Shown here piece by piece: positions 11,245 through 22,059 of a stretch of DNA of 64,000 bases (within the stretch, counting starts at the first letter, position 1; each line of letters opens with the position of its first letter). The DNA is taken from assembly GCA_916613615.1 (NCBI GenBank), contig OU744730.1, positions 35,821,315 to 35,885,314 of the forward strand, written 5' to 3'. The position numbers and the translations under genes are program-made. The DNA comes from Steromphala cineraria. Taxonomy: Eukaryota; Mollusca; Gastropoda; Trochida; Trochidae. A model generated the notes under the pieces. That model was not told the DNA's origin and searched no databases. It saw nothing but the letters and a program-made list of their open reading frames with translations.

Positions 11245-12020
11245 TTTTTATCCCCCGCAACAACGAAGTTGCGGGGGGTATTAAAATGGGTACCGTCCGT
11301 CCGTCCATTACACTTTGTGTCCGGCTCATAACTTTGTAACTGATCAACCATTTCAATTCAAATTCGTCATGGAAATGAAGAAACATGTGATAATGTGTCA
11401 TGCGTAACAATTTTCTGAATTACATAAAATATTAGGATTTTGGAGAAAAAGTGGTAAATTTGTAAGAATCTGTTTCAAGTCCTGTCCGGCTCACAACTTC
11501 TAAACTAGTCATCACATATTGACCAAATTTGACATGAAGATACATAATCATATGAAGGTGTGTCATGAAGAAAAATTTGGAAAATATTTTTATAAAATTT
11601 TGCCTTTTTGGTCAAAAATGAGGACTCTGTTGGAAAACTGTTATAAGTCCTGTCCGGCTCACAACTTCTTAACTAATCATCACATATTGATGAAATTTGA
11701 TATGGAGTAAATAATCATCTGAAGGTGTGTCATGAAGAACAATTTTGAAAATAGTTTTATAAAATTTTGCCTTTTTTGGCCAAAAATGAAAACTCTGTTG
11801 GAAAACTGTTACAATTAAGTCCTGTCCGGCTCACAACTTCTAAACTAATAATTAGATATTGATCAAATTTGATAGGAAGATACATAATCATAGGAAGATG
11901 TGTCATGAAGAACAATTTTGATAATATTTTTATAAAATTTTGCCTTTTTGGCCAAAAATGAGGACACTGTTGGGAAAACTGTTACAAGTCCTATCCTGCT
12001 CACTACTTCTAAACTAATCA
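11245..12020. mobile_element. satellite-core element, family A copy 1 (truncated)
   Basis: Begins with the hairpin TATCCCCCGCAACAACGAAG..GCGGGGGG (11249-11279), then a CCGTCCGTCCGTCC tract. About four copies of a 170-bp unit follow, each starting GTCCTGTCCGGCTCACAAC (11478, 11647, 11819, 11988). The last copy is degenerate and the distal terminus seen in copy 2 is absent. Confidence 0.8.
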
Positions 12021-12444
12021 TCAAATTTGATAGTTTGACAATGTGGACAATGTGAAAAAGAGAATCGCTTCTGGATGATTCCCTCTTATAACAGTCTAAC
12101 CTTTGTTGCAATTGTTCTTTTTATGTTCAATTAATTTGATGTAGATAATCGTTAAAACATTATAATTTTTCTATCCAATTATAACATTATAGTAAAGAAA
12201 TAAAATCGTATTGAATGACCAATTGTGTTGTGTATTAATTTCTGAATTTTAAAGAAAATATTGTTGTCAAGAGAAGAAACTTGTAATCTGGTGAACAAGT
12301 TTAGCGCAAAAGTTCTAATTTGGGTATGATATGTGGTAAAACATGTGTCCATAGACACATAAAAACCTAGTTATACACAAGCATCTTTACAATACAGTGA
12401 GCACTGTTGCTTGCAAAGTCATAATGTTTGATTAACACACTCAG
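12021..12444. other. no recognisable feature
   Basis: AT-rich spacer between two repeat arrays; nothing recognisable. Confidence 0.4.
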
Positions 12445-12900
12445 TACAAGTTTACTGGATAATAGACCCTTTAATTTCCTCTTTGTTAATAGTTAAAGAG
12501 ATTATGACAGGGGGTTCCCCCAACGGTCCAGGTTTTGGGCTATGCAAGTTTGCGGGACAATAGACCACTTAATTTCCTCATTGTTTAATGTTAAGGAGAT
12601 CACGACAGGGGGTCCCCCCAATGGTCAAGGTTGTGAGGTATGCAAGTTTGCGGGACTATAGATCACTTAATATCCCATTGTTAATAGTTAAGGAGATCAC
12701 GACAGGGGGTCCCCCCAATGGTCAAGGTTGTGAGGTATGCAAGTTTGCGGGACAATAGACCACTTAATATCCCATTGTTAAAGGTCACAAAGAGATCACA
12801 CCAGGGGGTCCCCTTATGGTCAGGGTTTTGGCCTATGCACTATGCGGGACAATAGGGTAATTAAATTCTATTGTCCCGCAAAGTGTCTCCCTATAACTAC
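12445..12900. repeat. tandem array, 96-99 bp unit, about 4.5 copies
   Basis: Units are anchored by GCGGGACAATAGACCACTTA-like blocks near 12460, 12556, 12655, 12750 and 12847. Each carries a CAGGGGGTCCCCCCAATGGTC block, which can form a hairpin. The final unit ends in an inverted pair, GCGGGACAATAG and CTATTGTCCCGC (12842-12881). Confidence 0.8.
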
Positions 12901-12913
12901 TGACAACTCCTTT

Positions 12914-14175
12914 GTTATCCCCTGCAACAACGAAGTTGCGGGGGGGTATTAAAATGGGTGCCGTCCGTCTGTCCGTTACACTTTGTGTCCGGCTCATAAC
13001 TTTGTAACTTATCAACCAATTCAATTCTAATTCGTCATGGAAATGAAGAAACATGTGATAATGTGTCGTGCGTAACAATTTTCTGAAAATCTACATAAAA
13101 TATTAGGATTTTGGAGAAAAAGTGGTAAATTTGTAAGAAATCTGTTACAAGTCCCGTCCGGCTCACAACTTCTAAACTAGTCATCACATATTGACCAAAT
13201 TTGATATGAAGATACATAATCATCTGAAGGTGTGTCATGAAGAACAATTTGGAAAATATTTTTATAAAATTTTGCCTTTTTGGCCAAAAATGAGGACTCT
13301 GTTGGAAAACTGTTACAAGTCCTGTCCGGCTCACAACTTCTTAACTAATCATTACATATTGATGAAATTTGATATGGAGACACATAATCATAGGAAGGTG
13401 TGTCATGAAGAACAATTTTGAAAATAGTTTTATAAAATTTTGCCTTTTTAGGCCAAAAATGAGGACTCTGTTGGAAAACTGTAACAATTAAGTCCTGTCC
13501 GGCTCACAACTTCTAAACTAATAATTAGATATTGACCAAATTTGATAGGAAGGTACATAATCATAGGAAGATGTGTCATGAAGAAAAAAAAAATTGATAA
13601 TATTTTTATAAAATTTTTCCTTTTTGGCCAAAATGAGGACACTGTTGGAAAACTGTTACAAGTCCTGTCCTGCTCACTACTTCTAAACTAATCAACACAT
13701 TTGGATCAAATTTGATATGGAGATACAAAATCAATTGAAGGTGTGTCATGAAGAACAATTTAGAAAATATTTTGAATAAAATTTTGCCCAAAAATGAGGA
13801 CTCTGTTGGAAAACTGTTACAAGTCCTGTCCGGCTCACAACTTCTAAACTAATTATCACATATTGATTAAATATGATATGGAGATACATACTCATCTGAA
13901 GGTATGTCATGAAGAACAATTTTAAAATTTTGTTTACATATGATCGAATTGATCTTGGAGATCCAAATACATAGATTTTTTTGTTTGATTTTAATTTTGT
14001 CATGTTACTCAAATTATGCCCAACAGTGAACATAAAGTTGGTATCATTAAGTTTTTTGATTAGAACAGTTTCCTTCATATCTTTGAATTTTTTTGTTATT
14101 TTGTGCGACAAAACTTAGTCAGCAATATGATAAGGAAAACCTATATATGTTGTGCAATTTGCGGGGGATATAGCT
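12914..14175. mobile_element. satellite-core element, family A copy 2 (complete)
   Basis: Starts TTATCCCCTGCAACAACGAAG, ending in GCGGGGG, followed by a CCGTCCGTCTGTCCG tract. About five copies of the same 170-bp unit follow (near 13150, 13319, 13492, 13663, 13826). It ends TTTGCGGGGGATATAG, which is inverted relative to the start. No ORF belongs to it; the 60-120 codon ORFs across it are translations of the satellite. Confidence 0.8.
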
Positions 14176-14204
14176 CGACCATGTCAGCTGCTTGTTAATT
14201 CATA

Positions 14205-14592
14205 AGGAACAATTACATATATTGTTACTAATTATTAGTAAACTCACCTCTGGGACGAAGTTAGCCCCTCTCTTCGTTTCTCGGAACGTACCTGTAGAAG
14301 TCTAGATAAAAAATAAAGAGAAAAAACCTAAGTCATATTTACCATAAGTGGTATGCACCTCCCTTCTTCTTCCTGGAGTACTCTCCCTTGGCTGATCCAT
14401 GAGGTGTCATATTCTCGTACTGCATGTACATCCTAAAACACATCACCTGGAACACATGTGGGGAGGAATTAGTAATTTGTAAACTCTGGGTGGGATACAT
14501 TGTTCGTCCCAGAGGTGAGTTTACTAATAATTACTAACAATATATGTAATTGTTCCTAATTATTGGCATAAACTAACCTCTGGGACGAAGTT
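14205..14592. repeat. DIRS terminal and internal complementary repeats
   Basis: Holds the inverted pair 14205-14259 / 14503-14556, a further direct copy of AACCTCTGGGACGAAGTTAG at 14573-14592, and the second ITR at 14374-14416. On one strand this region can fold into a stem of about 54 bp. Confidence 0.75.
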
Positions 14593-15159
14593 AGTCCCGA
14601 ATTACACATAACGGAGGCGGGATCCAGGGGATGTCCCTTTACTTATTATGCCAATAACTAGAAACAATCTTAGTTCATTTACTTCCAATAGACATGGTCT
14701 TAGGTTAAACATAATTCTTGTAAGAATAACACAACAACCAAGAACTGTCCTCATGCTAAACCTATTATCGCTTTCACCTGAATACTTCATGTTACTGTGA
14801 GTGCATACCATCAGATAGATATGTTAGGTTCTTTCAGGTCCGGATATGACGTAATTCCTTAAAAACCCTCAATAACTGCGATTTTACCTACATATCTTAA
14901 TCTATCTATGACGTCACTTCCGGTTACAATGTCACTATGATGTCACTTCCGGTTAACTATGACGTCACTTCCGGTCTATTTTGTCCTTACGTCATATTCG
15001 GATAAGTGTTAGAATAAGTGGCAGAGTTTGGTGGATATACCGGTCCACAACAAGTGCTAACACACCCAAATCCTTGAACACGCTGCAACCATCACCAAAC
15101 TCCAGTCACAGTCAAACCACACCTTAAATGGAGTCAAGTAGATCTTTAGAGATCGGGGG
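14593..15159. other. DIRS 3' non-coding region with CRE/ETS-like array
   Basis: No coding signal remains where the recombinase C-terminus should be. At 14904-14977 three near-copies of CTATGACGTCACTTCCGGTT stand about 21-30 bp apart. Each joins a TGACGTCA palindrome (one copy has TGATGTCA) to CTTCCGG. Confidence 0.55.
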
Positions 15160-15860
15160 TCGAATTTCCTCCCGACGATTCGATTGGGATTCTATACGTT
15201 CTAGTACCTAGTGGTCCTTCAGCTGAAGACTGGTTCTTTGCTAAAAACTCTGGTAAGGCGCGCGACAAGATACTTCAGTCTTATCGTTAGAAAATCTAAT
15301 AGATGAATTGTCAATAGCATGGAGCTCTGAGACGCGTGCGGTCGAAGCGAAGGCTAGTAAAAAGGCTGTTTTAAAAGATAAAAACTTCAAAGGAGTAGAG
15401 GGGTTCATACGGACCTTTCATCAGAGATTGCAGAACAATGCACAGATAACACTGAGGGAGTGGTGATATCCTTGATCTGGAACGACCTAATCATCCTGTG
15501 TAATGACTTGTCTGGTCCCACAGAAAATCCTTGAATGCCACATACTGAGGCTATCGCAGACCTATAATCCTCTATTGTGCCATGTTTCAACTTTCTCACA
15601 TTCCTTAAATGTAGAAGAAAATCCGCAATCATGGGGATAGAAATCTCTGAATTTAACAAATCTCGTTGTCGTCTCCACTTTGTGAAGATTCGCCATTTAG
15701 CATCGTAGAGTCTCGCTGTAGATGGTCTGACAGACTTGACAATAGCTTCCAAAGACTCTCCCCCGAAACCTTGCGCCTTGAGGGATTGGACGATAATCTC
15801 CACACGTGTAGGTTGAGTGTCGACAGATTCCCGTGATTCCTTAGAGAGTGCGGTTAAAAT
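15160..15860 (-). pseudogene. tyrosine recombinase, C-terminally truncated (DIRS B ORF3)
   Basis: The SAM-like core-binding domain is clear: SVRPSTARLYDAKWRIF, LLNSEISIPMIADFLLHL and GTIEDYRSAIASVCG (about 15730-15540). After a frameshift near 15405 the start of the catalytic domain follows (LKFLSFKTAFLLAFASTARV.ELHAID, about 15395-15310), then PEFLAKNQSSAEG (about 15245). Similarity is then lost and no R..H-R..Y catalytic set is visible, so the domain has lost its C-terminal half. In this family it integrates the circular cDNA. Its upstream end overlaps the RT ORF in another frame. Confidence 0.75.
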
Positions 15861-18292
15861 AACAGGTTCTCCCAGAGTGGTAGGTTGAGGGGATAGTCCG
15901 TTAATAACTCCAACAGGTTGGGAAACCACGGCCTCGTGGGCCAAGCTGGTGCGACCAGATACACTAGACAGTCCTGTGACGCAATCCTTGCTAGTACGTC
16001 TGGAATGATCTTGATTGGGGGGAACGCATACGCTATCATGCCGTCCCAGGAGGTGGAGAGGGCGTCTACTGCCCAGGCAAGAGGATCCGGGATTGGGCTC
16101 ATATACGTGGGAAGCTGATGATTTCGACTTGTCGCGAACAGATCGATGCTGGGGGTCTCCCATCTGTCCAAGATTAGCTGGAAGGCTTCCTTGTTTAGCG
16201 TCCACTCCGTGTGGATTACTTGGTTCCTTCTCGACAGAGTGTCGGCTCTCACGTTCAATCTCCCGGATATGTGTCTTGCCCTGAGGATCACTTTGAACTG
16301 GTCTGTAAGTGAGAACAGACGACGAGTTAAGGTCATCAAGCTTTGAGATCTGGTGCCGCCTTGTTTGTTGATGTATGATACCACCGTCACATTGTCTGAC
16401 GCGATCATCACGCTGGCCTTGTACAATCTCCTCCACCACGTACTGAAAGCTCTGATTACTGCGAGCAACTCCAACAGGTTGATGTGAAGTCCCGCTTCCT
16501 GAGGTGACCATAAGCCCGACGTCTCTAAGTCCTCCATGTGGGCACCCCAGCCTTCCTGGGATGCATCTGTGAAAATGGTAAATCGCGGTTGGGGGTCTGT
16601 GAACCTTGTTCCCGAGAGCACATTGGACTCCTGAGTCCACCATGTGAGTTCTTGACATACATGAGGGGGACAGCTTATGGCAAGATCGAGATGTAAACTC
16701 CTGTTGTCGTTTATCCATGTCTGTGTGTGTCTTAAGTTTAAACGACCCCGGAACCTAAAGGCCTGAATGGAGGTGAGGAATCCTAGGAGCGACATCCATT
16801 TCCTTAGCGTGGTCGAACGAGTGGTCAAGAGAGAGAAGATTAGAGTCCGTGTCACTAGCCAACGGTCCTGAAGCGGAAAGATGTATCCCTTCTCTGCGTC
16901 GAGAATAGCTCCCAGAAACTTGATCCTGAGGGTAGGAGTGAGCACGGACTTGTCTGGGTGTACTAACCACCCGAGGTGAGTGAAGACATGGATCGCAAAA
17001 TTGGTGTGTCTGATAAGCATGGCTGTCGACAGATGTCTCGCTAAGAAATCGTCCAGGTATCCGTGAATGGCAATTCCCCTGAGATGTAGAAATTGAAGCA
17101 ACTGTTTCATGATCATCGTGAACAACCACAGGGCGATGGACACCCCGAAGGGAAGGACTCGAAATTGGAACTTGCGCCCGTTGACGGCGAACCTGAGGTA
17201 TCTCTGAGACAAAGGGTGGATAGGTATGTGGAGGTAGGCATCCTTTAAGTCCATACTCAAGAACTTGCTTCCCAACTGCACCAACTTGCGCACGTTCTTT
17301 AGAGATTCCATGGTGAATCTTGGGGGAGGAGATAGAAAATTCTTGTTGAGAATCTTTAAGTCTATTATCATACGCATCTCCTCTGTGTACCTATTGGGGA
17401 CTAGAAAAACTGGGGAGTAGATTCCCTTGGATGTATCCTGTGGGGAAAGTTCTACGACAGCCTCCTTCAGCAACAGCTGCTGTATTGCCAGTAGAGCAGC
17501 TGACAGACGCTTCCCTTGTAAGACATATCTTCTTCCCTGCGGGTGGATGGCTAGGGGTGGGCGCGTCTGAAACTGGAGTTGATAACCGTCGGTGATCACG
17601 GATCGAATCCACGAATCCTGAGTGATCTGGTTCCAATTCCGGGTGTAACGTTGCAATTGCCCCCCTACTGGGGAGGGGACGACTGGCGTATTGAAGTCGA
17701 AATTCAAGAGAATGTCTGTGGGCGTTTCCGGTTCGTAAGGGTTTGTCAAAACGTGAGTGTTGAGCGTAGAGTCAAAGACGGTAGGAGGGTTTGGAACCAC
17801 AACTTCCTCTGCCACGAAAATTGGATTTCGGGGGTTGTTGATGAAACTCCTTGGGAGGTTGAGACTGAGAGGAAGAGGGGGGAGGGTGGTTGTAAGGCTT
17901 GGAGGCCCGGTCGAAGGCTGAGCGGTGGAGGGGGGGTCGGGGTGTAGACGAGCCGAACCATCTCTTGCCCCGAGGGTTACCACGTTGGTTTCTTGACTGT
18001 TGAAGGAGAGCAGAGTCGAGCTGTTGATTAAGCTGGTTTGGGCCTCTTGAGAAGCTAGAGCCTGAGCACACTGGCCGTTGAACATGGAGTCTGTGTTCAG
18101 GGGTTGCTGGAATAAGTCCTCCTTAGCGTCCGCAGGCAAGTTCTCGACAGTGCCTAAAAGACGAGATCTTTCCAAAGCTGTGAGATGGGCGACGGAAGAG
18201 AGTTGAGCTATAGTGGCATCCCCTGCGGCCTGGTAGATCACGTCCAGGAAAGAGTGGACTAACGCGACCTCCTCGGCGCTCATTACCGTCAA
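15854..18292 (-). CDS. DIRS reverse transcriptase-RNase H polyprotein, intact ORF
   Basis: An uninterrupted 812-codon ORF. RT begins near residue 260 with YSPVFLVPN and EMRMIIDLKILN; motif A is FLSMDLKDAYLHIPIHP, and motif C is YLDDFL near residue 410. RNase H has all four acidic positions: TIFTDAS, INLLELLAV, ASDN and ADTLSR (about residues 565-690). The tail block DLFATSRNHQLPTYMSPIPDP is characteristic of DIRS and Ngaro elements. The first ATG overlaps the upstream gag ORF by 4 bases (18289-18292). This ORF is open, but the element's recombinase is broken, so mobility would need another copy. Confidence 0.85.
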   Translation of the reverse strand: MTVMSAEEVALVHSFLDVIYQAAGDATIAQLSSVAHLTALERSRLLGTVENLPADAKEDLFQQPLNTDSMFNGQCAQALASQEAQTSLINSSTLLSFNSQETNVVTLGARDGSARLHPDPPSTAQPSTGPPSLTTTLPPLPLSLNLPRSFINNPRNPIFVAEEVVVPNPPTVFDSTLNTHVLTNPYEPETPTDILLNFDFNTPVVPSPVGGQLQRYTRNWNQITQDSWIRSVITDGYQLQFQTRPPLAIHPQGRRYVLQGKRLSAALLAIQQLLLKEAVVELSPQDTSKGIYSPVFLVPNRYTEEMRMIIDLKILNKNFLSPPPRFTMESLKNVRKLVQLGSKFLSMDLKDAYLHIPIHPLSQRYLRFAVNGRKFQFRVLPFGVSIALWLFTMIMKQLLQFLHLRGIAIHGYLDDFLARHLSTAMLIRHTNFAIHVFTHLGWLVHPDKSVLTPTLRIKFLGAILDAEKGYIFPLQDRWLVTRTLIFSLLTTRSTTLRKWMSLLGFLTSIQAFRFRGRLNLRHTQTWINDNRSLHLDLAISCPPHVCQELTWWTQESNVLSGTRFTDPQPRFTIFTDASQEGWGAHMEDLETSGLWSPQEAGLHINLLELLAVIRAFSTWWRRLYKASVMIASDNVTVVSYINKQGGTRSQSLMTLTRRLFSLTDQFKVILRARHISGRLNVRADTLSRRNQVIHTEWTLNKEAFQLILDRWETPSIDLFATSRNHQLPTYMSPIPDPLAWAVDALSTSWDGMIAYAFPPIKIIPDVLARIASQDCLVYLVAPAWPTRPWFPNLLELLTDYPLNLPLWENLLF

Positions 18293-19918
18293 AGTAGAAG
18301 GTTTAATCCCGGTATAATCCTGGAAGGTGGGAGGTAGTAACTGTCTAACACCTGAGGCAAAACAGTTAATGTAGGATAGTATGTCAACGGAGTTACAAGC
18401 CGCTGAGTCAGGCTCTCGATCTCCCGTAAGGATATCAAAGAACTAATCTCCAAGGAAACGCTGATTCTGACTGAGTCGAGACGGGCGAAATCCTTGTCCA
18501 CATCGGGAGCCGCGGCTGGTAGGACTCTGTCATGGATTAAGTAGGCCTGTTTGACGGGAAATTTAGGCAGAGATCCTGCATCCTTAGCTCTGGCCAAGTT
18601 AGCATTAACAACTTGTAAGCCGGTCTTCACAACAGTAGAGTGTGGCAACGATCTTTTGGGTACACGTTTGGGAGGAAGTACGCCCGTGGAACCTAGCTCC
18701 TCTGGTAAAGTACGGTCAATATCCTCATCCACTGAAGACGGAACGGTACAGGGTTTAAGTTTGTGGAGGAAGTCGATCTTCTCAACAAGTGACCAAGATG
18801 GCGCTAAGTCGGGAATGTCCGTGATATCAGCCGGTGGAATAATTGCTAGTACTTCATGAGAGTGTAGCTTCACATCAACGGGTTGCTTATCCTCCGTGAC
18901 GGGGTCCGTGATCACCGGGATGAACGACGGATTATGAACGTCGATGTAATCAGGCGTGCCCTTTTGTTGATCAACGGCCGTGTCAGTAGGTCCGTGACCC
19001 ATATCCACGGTCGAGTCTGTGCCGTCCGTGCGCTGCCTCGTCAATAGCAGGCCAGGGCGCGAGTCACACGTGTCGGCCGTGCTAACGGTGTCCTGGACTG
19101 GGCCAGTAACCGTAGCTAACGGACCGTCCACTGGCTTGCCGTCACTCACATGTGACCCGGCCCGAACCTTCCACGGAGGGATACAGAGCGGGTTGACGGT
19201 GTCAACAGTGCGAGTCCCCTCCAGCTCTGTGGCCGTGGAGCCGCCAGACTGGTTTAGGGAAACTTCAACATGGCCCCCACGGCCGTCAGAAGGCAGGCCC
19301 GATCCTGGTTAACACTGCCTTTTGACCGTATCACCCTCCGTCACACTCGTATCACGGGTATCGGCGGCCTGCTTAGTCGACTTGGGCTTAGTGTTAACAG
19401 ACTCGGCAGAACTCTTCCGGGAAGAGTCGACCTTAGAAGACGAACTTGAGTTGGATATTTAAGAATAGGAGAGAGATTTCTTTAAGTTGGCAAATTTCTC
19501 ATCATTTTTCTTATCCATATCCTTTAGACTTGATTGAAAAGATGATACTATCTCTTGTTTGAAAGAGGATAAAAAAGCTGTAAGATCCAGAGTTTGAGCC
19601 GTTGGATTTGCAATATTACCCGAAGGGGGGGATCTGAGAGGAATTATCTTCTATCTGGGGCGAAGGAGAATTAAGATTAAGAGAGTTTTTACGGGCTTTC
19701 TTGGTGCGCATTTCAGAAAGTTTATCCCAAACATCGTCATCAAGATCACGACACAAAAGACATCTAGCGTCAGGAAAACAAATGGGATGCTTATCACAAA
19801 GAACACACAATGAATGGGGATCTTTATCGGACATGAAATGTTGACAAGAGACACATTTACGCTGATAAGACAGGCACATCCACACAATGGAAATGTAGAA
19901 GAGAATATGACACCTCAT
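18289..19918 (-). pseudogene. DIRS gag-like ORF1 (frameshifted)
   Basis: Two ORF pieces: 19918-19616 and 19149-18289. The first has a cysteine-rich head, CVSCQHFMSDKDPHSLCVLCDKHPICFPDARCLLCRDL, with CxxC pairs like those of DIRS ORF1 proteins, and begins within the ITR. The second is an acidic and proline-rich stretch with no recognised fold. It ends against the RT ORF with a 4-base overlap. At least one frameshift or stop lies at 19150-19615. The role in capsid formation is inferred from position. Confidence 0.55.
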
Positions 19919-20009
19919 GGATCAGCCAAGGGAGAGTACTCCACGAGTGGAAAATTGAAATCACTTGCCCTGCAGGACAAGTACATATTTTTAAAATTTT
20001 CGAGCCCTG

Positions 20010-20387
20010 AGTTTCCCCAATCACAAAAGTGTCAAACTTTCCAATAATGTCTTGGACTGTTCGGACTGTTCTAACATTCTCATTATGTGGAAAGTGAAAT
20101 CCGTTGTATATCTTGAGTGCTGAATCACTGATGCTGTGTAGAAACAACACAACCTGATAGTCGTGATCAAAAAGACGAATCCCTTTCAGAGTTTCAAAAT
20201 TTTCCCATTTCTGTTTAAACAATTTCCAATGTTCATCAATATTACAGTCCACTATAAGAGGTCTGGGCGGACAAATTCCCTCGATCTGCGGAATACCGGC
20301 GCCATTACCGCGGGCATGCCGTACAGGCTGTTCAACAACACGCTCAATTTCATCATCACTGACGTTATGTTCTGCCATAATTATCAA
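20010..20387 (-). pseudogene. Ty3/gypsy gag, N-terminal part
   Basis: Minus-strand gag start (ATG 20387 or 20378, MAEHNVSDDEI). Motifs are NIDEHWKLFKQKWENFETL, YQVVLFLHSISDSALKIYNG and IIGKFDTFVIGE, typical of gypsy gag in molluscs. The protein is cut at 20018 by the hAT-like terminus; residues read beyond that point are not gag. The rest is at 9794 downward. There is no internal stop in this segment. Confidence 0.8.
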
Positions 20388-21152
20388 AGTTTATGTTCAG
20401 CGATCATCAGATCAAAAAGTCAATCAGCACATTACTGTCATTAGAAGCGCCAACCTGCATGACGAAGGAGCTACCATCCTGCAGGGTGGCACTGGTCTAG
20501 ACTTTATCCCAGGGAATTAGCTTGATGCTATAGGATCCAACCTCAGGAGTTCTGGGAGGGCATCTTATGAGACAGGCAGGAGTGGACAGAGACACACAAG
20601 ATGATGACATCATAGAGATGATGGTTTATTCGTTATGACATCAGAGTAGGTTTTACAAAAGTAAAGAGGGGGAGGTCAGCTGTGACGTTGACGGCACATG
20701 GAGGCATAGTGAATGCCTCATGGCCCATACCCCACTTGCTGACTCCATTCCTAGTTCCACTCGAAAAATACAGTCTTAAATCCACTGTAAAATCTGCTCT
20801 ATGTTCCACTGATTGGAATTTCTGAACAGCCCTATTTAAAGGGTATATTTGACGTTTGATTTTAGAGCCTTGAGCAAATAATATGTCAGCAAAGGTTGTG
20901 ATTGACATTCACTTCCCTGCGTCTAAATGATACAATAGCATATATCAATAGCCGGAAGTGATTGACAATTAAGCATTGGATAATTATCAAAGCATATACA
21001 AAAATTACTGTTATAGATAGGTGATTGCCTAAGGCAACATCCTTAAACAATGGAACAAGGCAAAATCCTAAAACAATGAAACTAAGTTTCTGTTGTGGTT
21101 TGACAAAATACTTGAAAATATTGATAAACTTATGGATAAGAAAGTATGACAA
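20388..21152. other. gypsy leader region or unknown
   Basis: Probably the 5' leader and perhaps LTR of the gypsy element. No clear TG...CA repeat pair was found because the 3' end of the element is missing. Confidence 0.35.
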
Positions 21153-21194
21153 TTATGGAGAATATATATACATATATAAGCAGTGATAGTTGAA

Positions 21195-21350
21195 GTTGGA
21201 CGAAATACAATTGATGCTACTACCTGAATCTACGAGGCAGGCAGCAGAACAATCACCAAAGTCAGCCTTAATGATTGACTTGGCAAGAGGGGTGACAAGA
21301 GAAACAATTGGGATTTCTCCCTCAAAGTTGCCATCAATACCAGAACTCAT
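21195..21350 (-). pseudogene. retroelement aspartic protease fragment
   Basis: Minus-strand segment with IPIVSLVTPLAKSIIKADF and AACLVDSGSSINCIS. The DSGS catalytic loop and the hydrophobic lead-in match a retropepsin. It breaks off after about 50 residues. It differs from the protease at 8910 (VDSGCSVNI), so it comes from another element. Confidence 0.55.
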
Positions 21351-21359
21351 GTTTAAGAA

Positions 21360-22059
21360 ACCTTAAAGTAAGCAAAATAACTAAACCAAGAATGAGATAA
21401 GATAAAAAATGGTAATATACCGGTACTTACACTTTTTAAGAATTTCCTTATCATTTGACGGCCTCAATGAGTAGGTGTGGTCTTTGAGTTTCTCTTGTGG
21501 TCAGTGGATGTCGTTGGTTCATATCTTCAGACTAGTCTGTGTGTCCAAAAAAATTCCTGGCATCTGGATTCAGGATCTTTTGAAGATTCTCACCGGGTTG
21601 ATGGTCTAACTGCCCAGTTTTACGGGGAATTAACTCTAGGCAGAAGAAATCCAAAGTCCATGGAATAGATATGCACACTTTTATTTACAGGTGTAATAGT
21701 TCGAGTTTGGAGGTCGGGTGACTTTGCGTTGTGTGATTCTTAAGTTGTTAATTGGCCTTGACCTCCAAACTCATTCCATTACTCCCAGTTGTTTCTTAGA
21801 TAAAGCAGGATGAATGACAAACAGGAAAAGTTTAAATTATAATGTTTATTCAAAAAGTAACCAAAGAAAACGATTTAACAACTCCAAAAGATGGCAGATT
21901 CACATCATGGACGAGGTTCCAGTCTTCCACGTGGTAGGTCGCAACCTGGGGTCACAGCAAAGGTTCCGACTTCAGAATGACACTTCAGCAGTAAACAAAC
22001 GTAACCTCCGTCAATTACATCTGACCTCGAGACATCAGCAAAGTGTATAACTTTACTTG
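21360..22059. other. no recognisable feature
   Basis: No convincing coding or repeat structure. Confidence 0.35.

Larger units (their letters stand above)
14205..19943 (-). mobile_element. DIRS-like tyrosine-recombinase retrotransposon, element B
   Basis: A 43-bp inverted terminal repeat occurs at 19901-19943 (5' side) and 14374-14416, apparently identical. Beyond the second copy lies an inverted pair of about 54 bp (14205-14259 and 14503-14556), a likely equivalent of the internal complementary region that DIRS elements use to circularise. Between the ITRs, on the minus strand, are a gag-like ORF1, an RT-RNase H ORF and a tyrosine recombinase. There are no LTRs, integrase or target duplication, as expected for DIRS. 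It sits inside the hAT-like element. Confidence 0.85.
9802..20009. mobile_element. hAT-like element (non-autonomous) enlarged by nested insertions
   Basis: The left end is CAGGGCTCGAAAAT and the right end ATTTTCGAGCCCTG, a 14-bp inverted repeat of hAT type. The flanks are AGTTTTCC (9795-9802) and AGTTTCCC (20010-20017), an 8-bp duplication with one mismatch that shares one base with the terminus. Sub-terminal ACTTGTCC/GGACAAGT motifs lie near both ends (about 9880-9900 and 19965-19985). No hAT transposase is recognisable. Most of the 10.2 kb is other elements (SINE, satellite-core elements, DIRS B). Removing the whole block with one copy of the duplication restores the gypsy gag frame. Confidence 0.75.

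Noticed and set aside
13035..14111. Chain of 60-120 codon minus-strand ORFs
   Set aside because: Translation of the 170-bp satellite family A, with the same peptide in each unit.
15860..16718. Second protein overlapping the DIRS RT ORF in another frame
   Set aside because: Only the part below about 15860 resembles a recombinase; the rest is the shadow of the conserved RT-RNase H frame.
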